DNA of 64,000 bases from Amycolatopsis cihanbeyliensis (GCF_006715045.1 NZ_VFML01000001.1:5676001-5740000); one strand, 5' to 3'. Counted from the stretch's first letter, positions 46,308 to 55,148 are shown. The notes: generated by a model from the letters alone, not told the origin. Numbers and translations are program-made.

Positions 46308-46538
46308 AGACCCAGGTAACGATCCAACCTAAGAGTAGCTGACCCACACTTTACCCTCGACAATCAATCACAACGTTCCACACACACTGCACGGAGATCA
46401 CCAGGTGCGTATGCAAACGGCGTAGCGAGAACAACGTTGATCAGGCATCGCAGACGACGACAGACACGCCGCGCTAAGCGGTAGATCGCAGGCTTGAACA
46501 GTTGACGACTCGGCGATCAATTGTCCGGGGTCGGCAGA

Positions 46539-47720
46539 TTACTGGTTGCTCTGTCGACGTAGCCAGTCTTTGTAGCGCCACCTCAAGGCGTCCGGATGGG
46601 GCAGCTTCGGCAAGTGTTCCAAGGTCGGCGTCGTGATGCCGAGTTCGTCGAGGCTGGGCCCAGTAGCCCTCGTCACTACTTTGTGGGACTCTGGATCGAT
46701 TGCGAACAGATGTGCATCAAAGGCTCGGTGTAGGGCGGCATTGAGCGGAATCCCGTTCCGGGGGTCATCGCTTCCGTCCTCTGCATGGGGGACGAGGTGG
46801 GCGGCATCTAGCATGGCTGATACTGCGACACCGGACAGCGGGCATCGCGGGCCGTAGCGCTGGAGGACCTTCAGCTTGAACTGGCTCTGACCTGACCTTT
46901 CTGAGACTGACCGCATCTTTCGTCGGTGGCCGGCTCCCCGGAGGTTGAAGTCTTCCTCGTCAGACCGGTCAGTATCGAGTAGGTCGGTCGGAGCCTGCCA
47001 ACGGAACGTGATCAGGAAGAGCTCACTGTCGTCGTCCCATCCCTCAACCCAGCCAAGCTGTACTTTGCGCCGAGGCGAGCGCGGTGCTGGATGACTGATC
47101 ACGAACACCGGAATACGGAGCTGACCAGCAGCCTTAGTGGCTTCAATCTCTGATCGATCGCGACCGGGCTGCCGGTTGGTACGAGGGTAGTGGTAGAGGA
47201 CATCTTTGTCCGTGAAGTCATCTGCGTAGTGGAGCCCTGTGTGCAGAAGGCCTACGGTGATCCCTCGGCTATCAAGCTTCTGCGTTCGTCTCGAGTCAAC
47301 CCACACGCCCTGAGCGCCGCCGTATACTCCAAGGCTACGCAGAGTTTTTGGCTCCAGCGAGGCGTCACCTGCTGTGGCTTGGAGGTGAGCTTGAACAGCA
47401 AGTCGCCAGACTCGCTCACCATCGACTGTGCTCGGTTTTCTATCGACAACTTCGAATCCCAGGCCCCGCAGCACCGCATTGGCGCCAGCTTCACCGCCAC
47501 TGAACTCGTCATGTGAGGGCGTGCCCTGCCTACGGAACTGATACCCGTAGGCGACGCCGGCGATCGCTTTGGCGTCATACAAGCGGCCATCGTGCTGAAC
47601 GTAGTACTGGTCGGCCTGCCCGTAGTGATGGGTACTCAGGAAGACCTCACGGCCTCGCGAGTCACACTCACGCATCGCTTGACGAACTGCTTCAGCGTCG
47701 GTCAGGTCCCTGATATTCAT
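46539..47720 (-). CDS. ScoMcrA-like modification-dependent HNH endonuclease
   Basis: 393 residues. The N-terminal head (about 1-85; MNIRDLTDAEAVRQAMREC, then FSGGEAGANAVLRGLGF) resembles that of Streptomyces ScoMcrA. A middle domain (about 95-255; LGVYGGAQGVWVDSR, VGLLHTGLHYADDFTDK, RDRSEIEATKAAGQLRIPVF) resembles a base-reader domain of the SRA/PUA-like kind. A C-terminal HNH (CPLSGVAVSAMLDAAHLVPH, then NGIPLNAALHRAFDAHL) should cut DNA. No sulfur-binding domain is evident. ATG 47720 chosen over the longer frame to 47822. Likely type IV restriction. Confidence 0.8.
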   Translation of the reverse strand: MNIRDLTDAEAVRQAMRECDSRGREVFLSTHHYGQADQYYVQHDGRLYDAKAIAGVAYGYQFRRQGTPSHDEFSGGEAGANAVLRGLGFEVVDRKPSTVDGERVWRLAVQAHLQATAGDASLEPKTLRSLGVYGGAQGVWVDSRRTQKLDSRGITVGLLHTGLHYADDFTDKDVLYHYPRTNRQPGRDRSEIEATKAAGQLRIPVFVISHPAPRSPRRKVQLGWVEGWDDDSELFLITFRWQAPTDLLDTDRSDEEDFNLRGAGHRRKMRSVSERSGQSQFKLKVLQRYGPRCPLSGVAVSAMLDAAHLVPHAEDGSDDPRNGIPLNAALHRAFDAHLFAIDPESHKVVTRATGPSLDELGITTPTLEHLPKLPHPDALRWRYKDWLRRQSNQ

Positions 47721-47963
47721 GTCTCCCCTGGTGCTACCCGTCCGGCGATTGACAATGTGAGTCTGAAGCGCAGCGCTCTGGCAAACTATCTGATGGAGCC
47801 CTGACGACCTCTTGAACGACACAAGGCAGATGGTGGCGGTTCTATCATCTAGCAGACCTCACCAGCTTGGCTGGTCCTTCGTATCGGTAGCCTGACGATC
47901 ATAGCGAGCGCATCGTGCAGTTGATCCAGGTCCAGCCAGGTTTCTACGCCCGGTACACAGAGT

Positions 47964-48234
47964 TCAGGCGGACGCGGGCACCACGGTGCCCGTGGCATGC
48001 TGGGCTCTCCTGAAGACGAGCAAGGCGAGCAGCGTGTCGTTGGTGTCGACGTCCTCGGCCTGGGTGGTGAACTATGGACACCCAATCTGACCGCTTGGCA
48101 ACCTCGCTAAGTATGTGCACTCGCACATTTCGTTTGACGTCGAAGGCAAGCCACTTACCACTAAGTCGCCCAGATCGAAAACGAGTAACAGCACCGGTGC
48201 GCGAGTCTGCACTGTAGGTAGAGACAAGATCCAC
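47964..48234 (-). pseudogene. Frameshifted remnant of unknown gene
   Basis: Minus-strand frame from GTG 48234 reads plausibly for about 57 residues (AFDVKRNVRVHILSEVAKRS, DWVSIVHH). It then continues better in another frame (AEDVDTNDTLLALLVFRRAQ, HATGTVVPASA) to a stop at 47964, which needs one base removed near 48,060. No family recognised. The rest of 47,721-48,304 holds no other gene. Confidence 0.35.
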
Positions 48235-48304
48235 CTCCCTGGTCTACCCCGAAAATCAGCGGTCATGGGCGCCAGCCAGCGGCAATCAACGGTAGACTGC
48301 GGTA

Positions 48305-48511
48305 ATGAGCGCTGAGCGTGACGAGCTGATGCGCCTGGTGAATGAGCTGCCGGACGAGCAGGTTCCCCGGGTGCTGGACGACGTGCGTCGGCATCTTCGC
48401 CCGGTTCAGGACCAGTCCTGGCCGCCAGCCTGGTTCGCCAGTGCGGAGGGGGACGGCATGGCCATCGGTGCCCGCAGTGAAGAGCTGCTTGCCGAAGGCT
48501 TCGGCCGGTAG
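48305..48511 (+). CDS. VapB-like antitoxin
   Basis: The 68-residue acidic protein starts SAERDELMRLVNELPDEQVP and ends ARSEELLAEGFGR, the common short antitoxin of actinobacterial PIN toxins. ATG 48305 lies 6 bases after the -10 TAGACT (48293-48298), so the mRNA is leaderless. Its stop shares a base with the toxin start. Confidence 0.82.
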   Translation: MSAERDELMRLVNELPDEQVPRVLDDVRRHLRPVQDQSWPPAWFASAEGDGMAIGARSEELLAEGFGR

Positions 48512-48930
48512 TGGTCATCTGCGATACGGGGCCGCTGGTCGCTGCCGCGTTCTCTCGCGATCCCGACCACCACGCTTGCGTGGAGCTGTTTACCGGCCTG
48601 CACCTCGCCAACCGGCCGATGGTGGTCCCAGCGCCGATCGTGGCCGAGGTCGGCTACCTGCTCGGTCGCTACGCTGGCGCGAAAACCGAGGCCGGGTTCC
48701 TGCGCTCGCTCGCTGACGGCGACTTCGTGACCAGGGAGTTGACCAGCGCGGACTACGCACGGGCGGCCGAGCTGGTCGAGCAGTACGCGGACATGCCGTT
48801 GGGCACGAGCGATGCCGCCGTGATCGCTCTCAGTGAGCGGATGGACGTGTCCGAGGTAGCTACGCTCGACCGGCGGCACTTCACCGTGGTCCGCCCGCGG
48901 CACGTCAGCGCGCTCACCTTGCTGCCCTGA
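48511..48930 (+). CDS. vapC: VapC-like PIN-domain toxin
   Basis: 139 residues with the four acidic PIN positions: Asp in MVICDTGPLVAAA, Glu in PIVAEVGYLLG, Asp in GTSDAAVIAL and Asp in VATLDRRHF. Acts as a tRNA- or rRNA-cleaving RNase. GTG 48511 overlaps the antitoxin stop by 1 base (TAGTG). It is the last gene before the right end of the AICE and would make loss of the element costly. Confidence 0.88.
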   Translation: MVICDTGPLVAAAFSRDPDHHACVELFTGLHLANRPMVVPAPIVAEVGYLLGRYAGAKTEAGFLRSLADGDFVTRELTSADYARAAELVEQYADMPLGTSDAAVIALSERMDVSEVATLDRRHFTVVRPRHVSALTLLP

Positions 48931-48944
48931 CCCCGAGATCAACT

Positions 48945-48960
48945 GCCCCACTTACGCCCC
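48945..48960 (+). promoter_or_regulatory. Candidate integrase arm site (right)
   Basis: Same 16 bases and same orientation as 34492-34507, 117 bases inside the right core repeat. Confidence 0.5.
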
Positions 48961-49077
48961 GCAATGGGTGGCAAACGACCCTGAACGACCGGTGACGATG
49001 ACCGTTTGCGACCGCGAAGCCAGCAGGTGAGAGGCTACGACGGCAAGCAACCACACATGTCGGCGTTGATCTTCCGG

Positions 49078-49121
49078 AAATCGACACAGTGCGGGTTCGA
49101 GTCCCGTCGGGGGCACGTACA
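49078..49121 (+). repeat. attR core (right copy, displaced tRNA 3' end)
   Basis: Repeats the tRNA sequence from the anticodon loop to past the acceptor stem. Its acceptor strand ends CGGGGGC, which would pair G1-C72 in the uninterrupted tRNA, so this is the original chromosomal end. Confidence 0.92.
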
Positions 49122-49125
49122 GCAT

Positions 49126-49289
49126 CTACACTCTCGGCGCCCGCTGGCCGAGCAGGCGTTCGGGCGTAGGTTGAATGCGAGGTACGGCAGCACGTCCAGC
49201 AGGGCGGTGTCCTCGGCGCTGAGCCGATCTGGTCCTACCTCGTCCGTGGCGTTCTTCCGCGTCCCCAGGTCGTTGTAGGTGCGGCGCAG
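49126..49289 (-). pseudogene. Serine recombinase C-terminal remnant
   Basis: The minus strand reads LRRTYNDLGTRKNATDEV, then PDRLSAEDTALLDVLPYLAF, like the C-terminal linker of actinobacterial large serine recombinases, then shifts frame to TPERLLGQ before a stop at 49126. It is outside the AICE, immediately beyond the right attachment core. The 190 bases from here to the NmrA gene contain no further gene. Confidence 0.5.
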
Positions 49290-49481
49290 CCCCCTTGCGG
49301 AACGGTCGGCAATATTTACCCTGACGAAGAATTGTCGCCAGTGTGGCAGAGTGAATTCTGCCCCACCACGACGCGATCTCAGGAACCCCAGCTACGATGA
49401 TTCCCCAGAAGTTGTTTCTTGAGTGAGTTTCCCGTGCGGGTGACCGGCGGTTCGCTGCCCCGCCGGTCGTGCCCGGGCCGT

Positions 49482-50321
49482 TCAGTCCTGCCAGGCCTTC
49501 GCGGCGTTCTTGGCGAATTCGGTGAAGTCACGTGCGGGGCGGCCCAATGCGCGTTGGACACCGTCGGAGACATGGGTGTCGAGGCCGCGGCGGATGGAGC
49601 CGATCGTGGTGGCGTAGTCCTCGGCGTCGGCGCGGGGCCAGCCTTGCGTGACGAGTTCCTCGATGAACTGGTCCTCGGGTATCGCCACGTAGCGCAGCGA
49701 CCGCCCGCTCGCCCGCGAGATCTCCTCGGCGACCTCGGTTAAGGTGAGCGCGCGCGGGCCCGACACCTCGTAGGTCTGGCCGTTGTGGCCGTCCTCGGTG
49801 AGTGCGGCGACCGCGACGGCGGCGATGTCCTCCGCGTCGGTGAAGGTCGCCGCCCCGTCGCCTGCGGGCAGGCGTAGTTCACCGGAGAGGACGTCGTCGA
49901 TGAAGAAGCCTTCGCTGAAGTTCTGCGCGAACCACGCCGGCCGTACGATGGTCCACTCCAGCTTGCTGGAGCGGACGGCGTCTTCGCCATCGATGTGCGT
50001 ATCGCCCGCGGCGCTGTTGTCGCCCGCGTAGCCTGGCACGTCCACGCCGCGGCCGGACAGCAGGACGATCCGCTTGATGCCGCGTTCCTCGCAGCGCGAG
50101 ACGAACGGGCGGGTCAGCAGTTCGCCGTCGAAGGCGACGACGTAGACGGTCTGGACGCCATCGAGTGCGGCGTCCCAGGTGGAACGTTCGGTCCAGTCGA
50201 ACGGTGGTTCACCGGTACGAGAGCCCACGCGGACCGGGATGCCCTTCTCTTTGAGTTGGGCAACGACACGGCCGCCGGATCTGCCCGTGCCGCCGGTGAC
50301 CAGGATCGGGTGGTGAGTCAT
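49482..50321 (-). CDS. NmrA-like NAD(P)-binding oxidoreductase
   Basis: About 279 residues, atypical SDR. Nucleotide motif VTGGTGRSGGRVVAQL (about 7-22), RVGSRTGEPPFDW, then LEWTIVRPAWFAQNFSE and ALTLTEVAEEISRASGRSLR. This fits NmrA/HSCARG-type sensors or quinone-reductase-like enzymes. ATG 50321 is chosen; in-frame ATGs at 50357 and 50363 give a short extension. Divergent from an AraC-type regulator gene that probably controlled it. Confidence 0.87.
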   Translation of the reverse strand: MTHHPILVTGGTGRSGGRVVAQLKEKGIPVRVGSRTGEPPFDWTERSTWDAALDGVQTVYVVAFDGELLTRPFVSRCEERGIKRIVLLSGRGVDVPGYAGDNSAAGDTHIDGEDAVRSSKLEWTIVRPAWFAQNFSEGFFIDDVLSGELRLPAGDGAATFTDAEDIAAVAVAALTEDGHNGQTYEVSGPRALTLTEVAEEISRASGRSLRYVAIPEDQFIEELVTQGWPRADAEDYATTIGSIRRGLDTHVSDGVQRALGRPARDFTEFAKNAAKAWQD

Positions 50322-50402
50322 GGGCCAAGTCAAGCCGCCTTCGGTGAGCGGTGCCATGTTCATGGCACTCGTACCGATGTCTCGACGTCTAGAGTAGCGG
50401 TC

Positions 50403-51379
50403 GTGGATCCGTTGACGGAGCTGCTGGGCGGGGTGCGTGCGCGGGCCGCCCTGATCACTCGCACGGCGCTCACGCCCGGGTGGTCGGTGCGCTTCGCCAG
50501 CGGTGCGCAGCTGACCCTGGTGAGTATCCTGCGCGGGCGGGCCTGGATCGTGGCCAGGGACGAGATCCGGCCGATCACCCCGGGCGAGGTGGCCGTGGTG
50601 CGCGGGCCCGAACCCTACGCGGTGGCCGACGACCCGTCAGCGCCGCCGGAGCGTGTGGTGACGCGCGAGGACTACTGCGAGCGCACTCGTGCGCAGGGGC
50701 GGGACGCGCGAACGTGCGGCGATGCCGGGAGCGGCACGGCGTTGCTGCTCAGCGGCGCCTACGAGGGGCGGGCCGGCATCAGCGAGCGGCTGCTCGAAGC
50801 CCTGCTCGCTGTGCTCGTGGTGCGCGACTCCGAGTGCCCGTACCCGATGCTCGGACAGGTGGCCGAGGAGGTGGTGCGGGACCGCCCGGGCCAGCAGGCC
50901 GTGCTGGACCGCCTGCTCGACCTGGCTCTGGTCTCCACGCTGCGCGCCTGGTTCGATCGCCAGGGCACCGACGTCCCGCTGTGGTACCGCCCGACCGAGG
51001 ATCCCGTCGTAGCCGGGGCGTTGCGTTTGCTCCGCGACGTCCCGGCGCACCGTGGACGGTCGCGGAGCTGGCCGCCAGGACAGGTGTCTCCCGGGCGGCC
51101 ATGGCGCGGCGCTTCGCCACCGAGGTCGGCGAGCCACCGATGGCCTATCTCGCGGCCTGGCGCATCACCCTGGCCGCGGAACATCTGCGTGAGACCGACG
51201 CGACGGTCGGTGCGATTGCCCGCAAAGTGGGTTACTCCAACGCTTTCGCTCTCAGCGTGGCGTTCAAGCGCAAACGCGGGGTGACCCCGACCGAACACCG
51301 CGCCGCCTGCCGCTTCCGCCACCACGCAGGCTGGCCCGGCGAGGCCGACTCGGCGACGCAGAACGCGCCATCGACGTGA
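50403..51379 (+). pseudogene. AraC-family regulator broken by one-base deletion
   Basis: Cupin-type AraC regulator. The N-terminal ligand part reads from GTG 50403 (DPLTELLGGVRARAALITRT) to RLLRDVPAH. The AraC HTH (WTVAELAARTGVSRAAMARR, GAIARKVGYSNAFALSVAFK) continues in the next frame to 51379. One C missing near 51,049 (CACCGTGG where CACCCGTGG would restore HPWTVAEL) explains the shift. It may be a real mutation or a sequencing error. A -10 TAGAGT (50390-50395) lies 7 bases before the GTG. Confidence 0.82.
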
Positions 51380-51474
51380 TAAAGCGACTCGTCGCGCCGA
51401 ACCGTTGCATGGGCTGACCAACGTGCTCGCGACAGGCGCGCACGAGCAGCCCGAGCCTCCGGGCGCCGATCACG

Positions 51475-52002
51475 TTACTCCGCCTCACGTAACTTCTGAA
51501 CAGAGCGCGGCCGGCGGGGCTGCACGGACATCTGAAAATCGCCCCTGGCGATCTCGTGTTCTCGTGTTCGCGACCTGTGGCACCGCTTCACCTGTTCTCC
51601 CGAGGCGAAGGCGAGGCTGTCTTTCGTGCCGTTGTCGCGCACCGTCAAGTTGATGGGATCCCTGGGCGTGATTCCCGCGAAGTCTTGGGCGTCGGCCACT
51701 ACCGCGGTCACGATACCGAGCGGGCCTTCGGATCGTACGCAGTCGACCCGGGCGACCAGCCACCCGACCTGCTCGGCGTAGTGATGCGACATCCAGATCA
51801 CGCCCTTGCCGGAATGGCCGTTCCCCCACGCATGAACCGAGATGTCGAAGACAGAGGCCGGATCGTGGGTATCGATTTCAGCCCTGCCCAGTACCGATAC
51901 GTTTCGTGAGACCTCGGCGCCGGCGGTTGCCGCCGCGGCCGTCCCCAGCATCGCAATCGCGGCGACGGACATGCCGATCGCCGCTTTCCGCACGTTCTTC
52001 AC
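51475..52002 (-). CDS. Secreted protein of unknown function
   Basis: 175 residues from GTG 52002. It has a signal peptide (KNVRKAAIGMSVAAIAMLGT, cleavage after ATAGA), then a beta-rich domain with DPASVFDISVHAWGNGHSGK, HYAEQVGWLVARVDCVRS and NLTVRDNGTKDSLAFASGEQ, and a basic end. Two Cys may pair. No family recognised. About 140 bases without a gene follow upstream to the monooxygenase gene. Confidence 0.7.
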   Translation of the reverse strand: MKNVRKAAIGMSVAAIAMLGTAAAATAGAEVSRNVSVLGRAEIDTHDPASVFDISVHAWGNGHSGKGVIWMSHHYAEQVGWLVARVDCVRSEGPLGIVTAVVADAQDFAGITPRDPINLTVRDNGTKDSLAFASGEQVKRCHRSRTREHEIARGDFQMSVQPRRPRSVQKLREAE

Positions 52003-52145
52003 AGGGCAAGGATCGCGCGACCGCCCGGAGGAAGCCTCCTCCGCCGGATGGAGATCGTTCACCTGCGGGAGCGACTTCACGGAGTGGTGCAGTGCCGGTC
52101 CATCCTGCACCCACGCCGATCGAGCAGGCGGGCCGAGCTCGGATG

Positions 52146-53252
52146 TCAGCAGGCGTTCGCCGCTCGAAGACGCTCGTTGCGTGTGTTGATCGCCTCCCAG
52201 GTGGGCGGCACCATGAGGTCGCCGCCTTCGCCGACGGTGCTCTGCGCGAACTCGACATGCGGGCGCTGGCGGGTTTCGTAACGTTCGAACGCGAGGAGGT
52301 GGTTCTCGCTCGACTCGAGTTCCTCGGCCAGGAAGTACGCGCCGGTGAGCGCGAGCGAGGTCCCGCGGCCGGAGAGCAGGGCGGGGCAGTGTGCGGCATC
52401 CCCGACGAGGCCGATGCGGCCCCGGTGCCAGGTGGGCATGTGGATCTGGCTCACCGAATCGAAGTAGAACTCGGGATCGGCACGAACCGCATCGAGGAGC
52501 TGGGGGACCTTCCATGAGGTGTTGTCCGCGAAGGCGTCGATGAGGATCTGCTTCTGGGCGTCGAGGTCGCGGTGGTCGTAGTCGATGGGTTCCGAGCGGA
52601 ACAGGAAGACGGCGAGGGCCTTGTCCTTGTAGCGGGCGACGCCTGCCATGCGGCCGGGGACGTTGTACATCGGGTTGAGCCGGTCGGGCCGCGCCTCGCC
52701 GGGGAGATCGGCGAGCCCGACGTAGAAACCCAGATGGTGCAGGTAGTCCCGCTCAGGCCCGAACGCCAGCCTGCGTACCGCCGAGTGCAGGCCGTCGGCG
52801 CCGAGCACGAGGTCGAAACGTTCGGTACGGCCGGAGCCGAAACGCACGTCGACTCCGTCGCCGTCGTCGGCGAGTGAGTCGATCGAGTCCCGGAAGCGGA
52901 TCGTCGTGGGGGACGGGAGCGCCTCCGCCAGGATGCGCGCGAGATCCTCCCGCGCGATCTCGACGTCGTCCTCGGAGTCGCTTATCTCCTCGGCCGGAAC
53001 GTGGGCGACCGCCTGGCCGTCGCCATTCACGAACCGGCCCAGCTCCGTCATGCGGACCCGGTTTTCGCGAATCCGGGTGAGCAGTCCCATCCTGTCCGCG
53101 ATCGAGATCGCGTCGCCGCGGATGTCGATCGGTGCTCCGTTGACCCGGAGGTGGGAAGCGCGTTCGACCACGGTGACGCGGTGGCCGCGGCCGGCGAGAT
53201 CGAGTGCGACCGAGAGCCCGGCGATGCCGGCGCCCGAGACGAGAATATCCAT
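52146..53252 (-). CDS. FAD-dependent monooxygenase (PHBH/TetX-like)
   Basis: The 368-residue class A flavoprotein monooxygenase has FAD motif VSGAGIAGLSVALDLAGRGH (about 4-23), the DG motif VLGADGLHSAVRRLAFG (about 150-166) and the GD motif GLVGDAAHCPALLSGRG (about 280-296). It hydroxylates an aromatic or polyketide-like substrate using NAD(P)H and O2; the substrate is unknown. Divergent from a TetR gene with a 26-base perfect palindrome between, so probably regulated by it and possibly a detoxification pair. Confidence 0.92.
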   Translation of the reverse strand: MDILVSGAGIAGLSVALDLAGRGHRVTVVERASHLRVNGAPIDIRGDAISIADRMGLLTRIRENRVRMTELGRFVNGDGQAVAHVPAEEISDSEDDVEIAREDLARILAEALPSPTTIRFRDSIDSLADDGDGVDVRFGSGRTERFDLVLGADGLHSAVRRLAFGPERDYLHHLGFYVGLADLPGEARPDRLNPMYNVPGRMAGVARYKDKALAVFLFRSEPIDYDHRDLDAQKQILIDAFADNTSWKVPQLLDAVRADPEFYFDSVSQIHMPTWHRGRIGLVGDAAHCPALLSGRGTSLALTGAYFLAEELESSENHLLAFERYETRQRPHVEFAQSTVGEGGDLMVPPTWEAINTRNERLRAANAC

Positions 53253-53356
53253 TGTTCATCACTCCGTGGTTCGCCCGATGGATGTGTGGGAGGTGCCCGC
53301 CATGGCCACCTCCCCACCTTAAGTCTACTTCTTGTTGCATTTATCGTAGCGCTGCA

Positions 53357-53382
53357 CCGGCTCCGGTGGCCACCGGAGCCGG
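53357..53382. promoter_or_regulatory. 26-bp perfect palindrome, candidate TetR operator
   Basis: CCGGCTCCGGTGG and CCACCGGAGCCGG abut without a spacer, 49 bases before the TetR ATG and 104 bases before the divergent monooxygenase ATG. A perfect symmetric site of this length in a divergent promoter is typical of autoregulated TetR pairs. Confidence 0.6.
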
Positions 53383-53431
53383 CCGATGGCGAGAATCAGC
53401 ACCGAGCGAAGACCAGGGAGGCGAGCAGCGG

Positions 53432-54034
53432 ATGACGAAAGGCCCTGCGGAACGGTCGGTGGTTCGGCGGCCCGGAGGTCGCGCCGCCCGGGTACGAGCG
53501 CGGATCCTCGCGGCAACGACCGAGCTCGTCGCCAGGGACGGCATCGCCGGCTTCCGCTACGAGGAAGTGGCCGAGTTGGCCGGTGTGCACAAGACGAGCG
53601 TCTACCGGAACTGGCCCGACCGCGCCACGCTGGTGAAGGAGGCCCTGTTGCGGTTCGGCGAAGACATGGCATCGCTGGCGGAGACCGGAGAGCTACGCCG
53701 GGACCTGGTGGACTTCCTGGTGGCGCTCGCGGACGGCCTCGCCACGCCGACGGGTCGCGCGCTCGCCCTGGTTGCCCAGTCCGGCCACGAGAGCGCGGAG
53801 GTCCGCCGCACGGTGGACGCGATCCTGGCGCACCGCGTCGTCGCCGTGCAACGACGAGTGGATCGCGCGGTCGAGCAGGGCGAGTTGCCGCCGGTCGATG
53901 GCTACTTCTTCGGCGAACTGCTCTGCGGCCCGATGTACCTCCATGTCCTCCGCGGGCCGCGGCCCTTCACGCGCGAAGACGCGGAGCGAATCACCGATGT
54001 GGTGCTCGCCGGTGTTCGGGCGACAGGGCGGTGA
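53432..54034 (+). CDS. TetR/AcrR family regulator
   Basis: 200 residues. HTH at about 25-70 (RILAATTELVARDGIAGFRY, EVAELAGVHKTSVYRNW) and TetR_C-type ligand domain (LVDFLVALADGLATPTGRAL). ATG 53432 follows GCGAGCAGCGG with no strong ribosome site. It is divergent from the FAD monooxygenase; a repressor/enzyme pair as in flavin-monooxygenase-based resistance is likely. Confidence 0.9.
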   Translation: MTKGPAERSVVRRPGGRAARVRARILAATTELVARDGIAGFRYEEVAELAGVHKTSVYRNWPDRATLVKEALLRFGEDMASLAETGELRRDLVDFLVALADGLATPTGRALALVAQSGHESAEVRRTVDAILAHRVVAVQRRVDRAVEQGELPPVDGYFFGELLCGPMYLHVLRGPRPFTREDAERITDVVLAGVRATGR

Positions 54035-54074
54035 GCCGGTGGTGCTGGTGAACACCGTGGTCTGCCGACTCGGG

Positions 54075-55148
54075 TCACCGGCCGGCGAGTCCCTTGCCGG
54101 TGATCAGGGGGAGGTCGAGCGCGGTCAGCAGCCCCGGGGGCGCGTCGACCACCGCCGGCACGGCGTTCACCAGTCGCATCGCCGTGGCCTTGAGGCCCGC
54201 CGTGTTGTGGTCGCCGTCGGTTCCGAGCAGGCGCAGGTCGAGGGTGTAGTGGGGTTCGCCGGTGACCTGCACGCGGTAACAACCCTGACCCGACGGCTGC
54301 GGCCATTCCGGACCGAGGTCCGGGTGCAGTCTTGTCACGTGTTCCAGTACACACACGGGTGCGTCGCCGCGCATTCCGCGGACCTCGAATCGCAGCGCCG
54401 CCGCCGAGCCCCGCTCGATCGTGCCGCAGGAGATGTCGAACGTCTCCGGCGCCGGCAGCCGCTCGTAGCGTTCCTCGACACCGTCGAGCTGCACGCCGAG
54501 GCCCGCCGCGAGCTGGCGCACGACGCTGCCCCACGCGAGGGTGAGGACGCCGGGCTGCAGCAGCATCGGCACGTCGTCCATCGGCGTACCGAAGCCCATG
54601 ATGTCCAGCATGACCTTGCGGTTGTGGTAGGTAGAATAGTCGAGGATCTCCAGGCAGCGCACCTCGTCGATGCGCTCGCAGACACCGGTGAGCACGAGCG
54701 GCAGCCAGTCGTTGGCGAAGCCGGGGTCCACGCCGTTCACCCACAGCGAGGCGCCGCCCTCGGCGGCGGCCTCGCGAATCGGGTCGGTCATCTCCTTCGG
54801 GACGACGCCGTCCGGGTACTGCAGGAACACCGGGCAGCTGGACACGACGTTGATCCCGGCGCGCAGGAACCGGCACAGGTCGTCGAGTGCCTCCGTGATC
54901 CGGTCGTCGGCCATGGCCGTGTAGACGACGCAGTCCGGCCGCGTGCCCAGCAGCTCGTCGGCGTCGTCGCAGGCCAGGACGCCGAGCTCGCGGCCGAGCC
55001 CGGCGAGTTCACCCGCGTCCCTGCCGACCTTCGCGGGATCGGACACCCACACGCCGGCCAGGTCGAGGTCGGGCCTGGCGGCGATGCCGGCGATCGCGTT
55101 GCGGCCGACGTTGCCCGTGCTCCACTGCACCACGCGGTAGTTCGTCAT
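54075..55148 (-). CDS. DapB-like NAD(P)-dependent dehydrogenase (DAP_DH_C type)
   Basis: 357 residues. N-terminal Rossmann part [20 protein letters not shown] with a dihydrodipicolinate reductase-like fold, then [20 protein letters not shown] and [20 protein letters not shown] in the C-terminal domain. Such proteins are frequent in actinobacterial lipid and steroid catabolic clusters but their substrates are mostly unknown; they are not lysine-pathway DapB. The ATG overlaps the SDR stop by 4 bases, so both share a transcript behind the KstR-type box. Confidence 0.83.
   Translation of the reverse strand: MTNYRVVQWSTGNVGRNAIAGIAARPDLDLAGVWVSDPAKVGRDAGELAGLGRELGVLACDDADELLGTRPDCVVYTAMADDRITEALDDLCRFLRAGINVVSSCPVFLQYPDGVVPKEMTDPIREAAAEGGASLWVNGVDPGFANDWLPLVLTGVCERIDEVRCLEILDYSTYHNRKVMLDIMGFGTPMDDVPMLLQPGVLTLAWGSVVRQLAAGLGVQLDGVEERYERLPAPETFDISCGTIERGSAAALRFEVRGMRGDAPVCVLEHVTRLHPDLGPEWPQPSGQGCYRVQVTGEPHYTLDLRLLGTDGDHNTAGLKATAMRLVNAVPAVVDAPPGLLTALDLPLITGKGLAGR

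Larger units (their letters stand above)
34406..49121. mobile_element. pSAM2-like actinobacterial integrative and conjugative element (AICE), about 14.7 kb
   Basis: Bounded by a 44-bp direct repeat that reproduces the tRNA 3' end. It carries the complete AICE core in the usual order: tyrosine integrase, excisionase, RepSA-type initiator, a DUF2637 membrane protein, small spread-type genes, FtsK-like Tra, and a GntR-type regulator. Double-stranded DNA transfer by a single Tra protein is the rule for this class. The cargo comprises a GntR-kinase/dehydrogenase pair, a HigBA-like trio, an HNH nuclease and a VapBC pair. All core frames are intact, so it may still be mobile. Confidence 0.93.

Noticed and set aside
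49006..49278. Plus-strand frame spanning attR
   Set aside because: It reads through the tRNA repeat and the antisense of the recombinase remnant.
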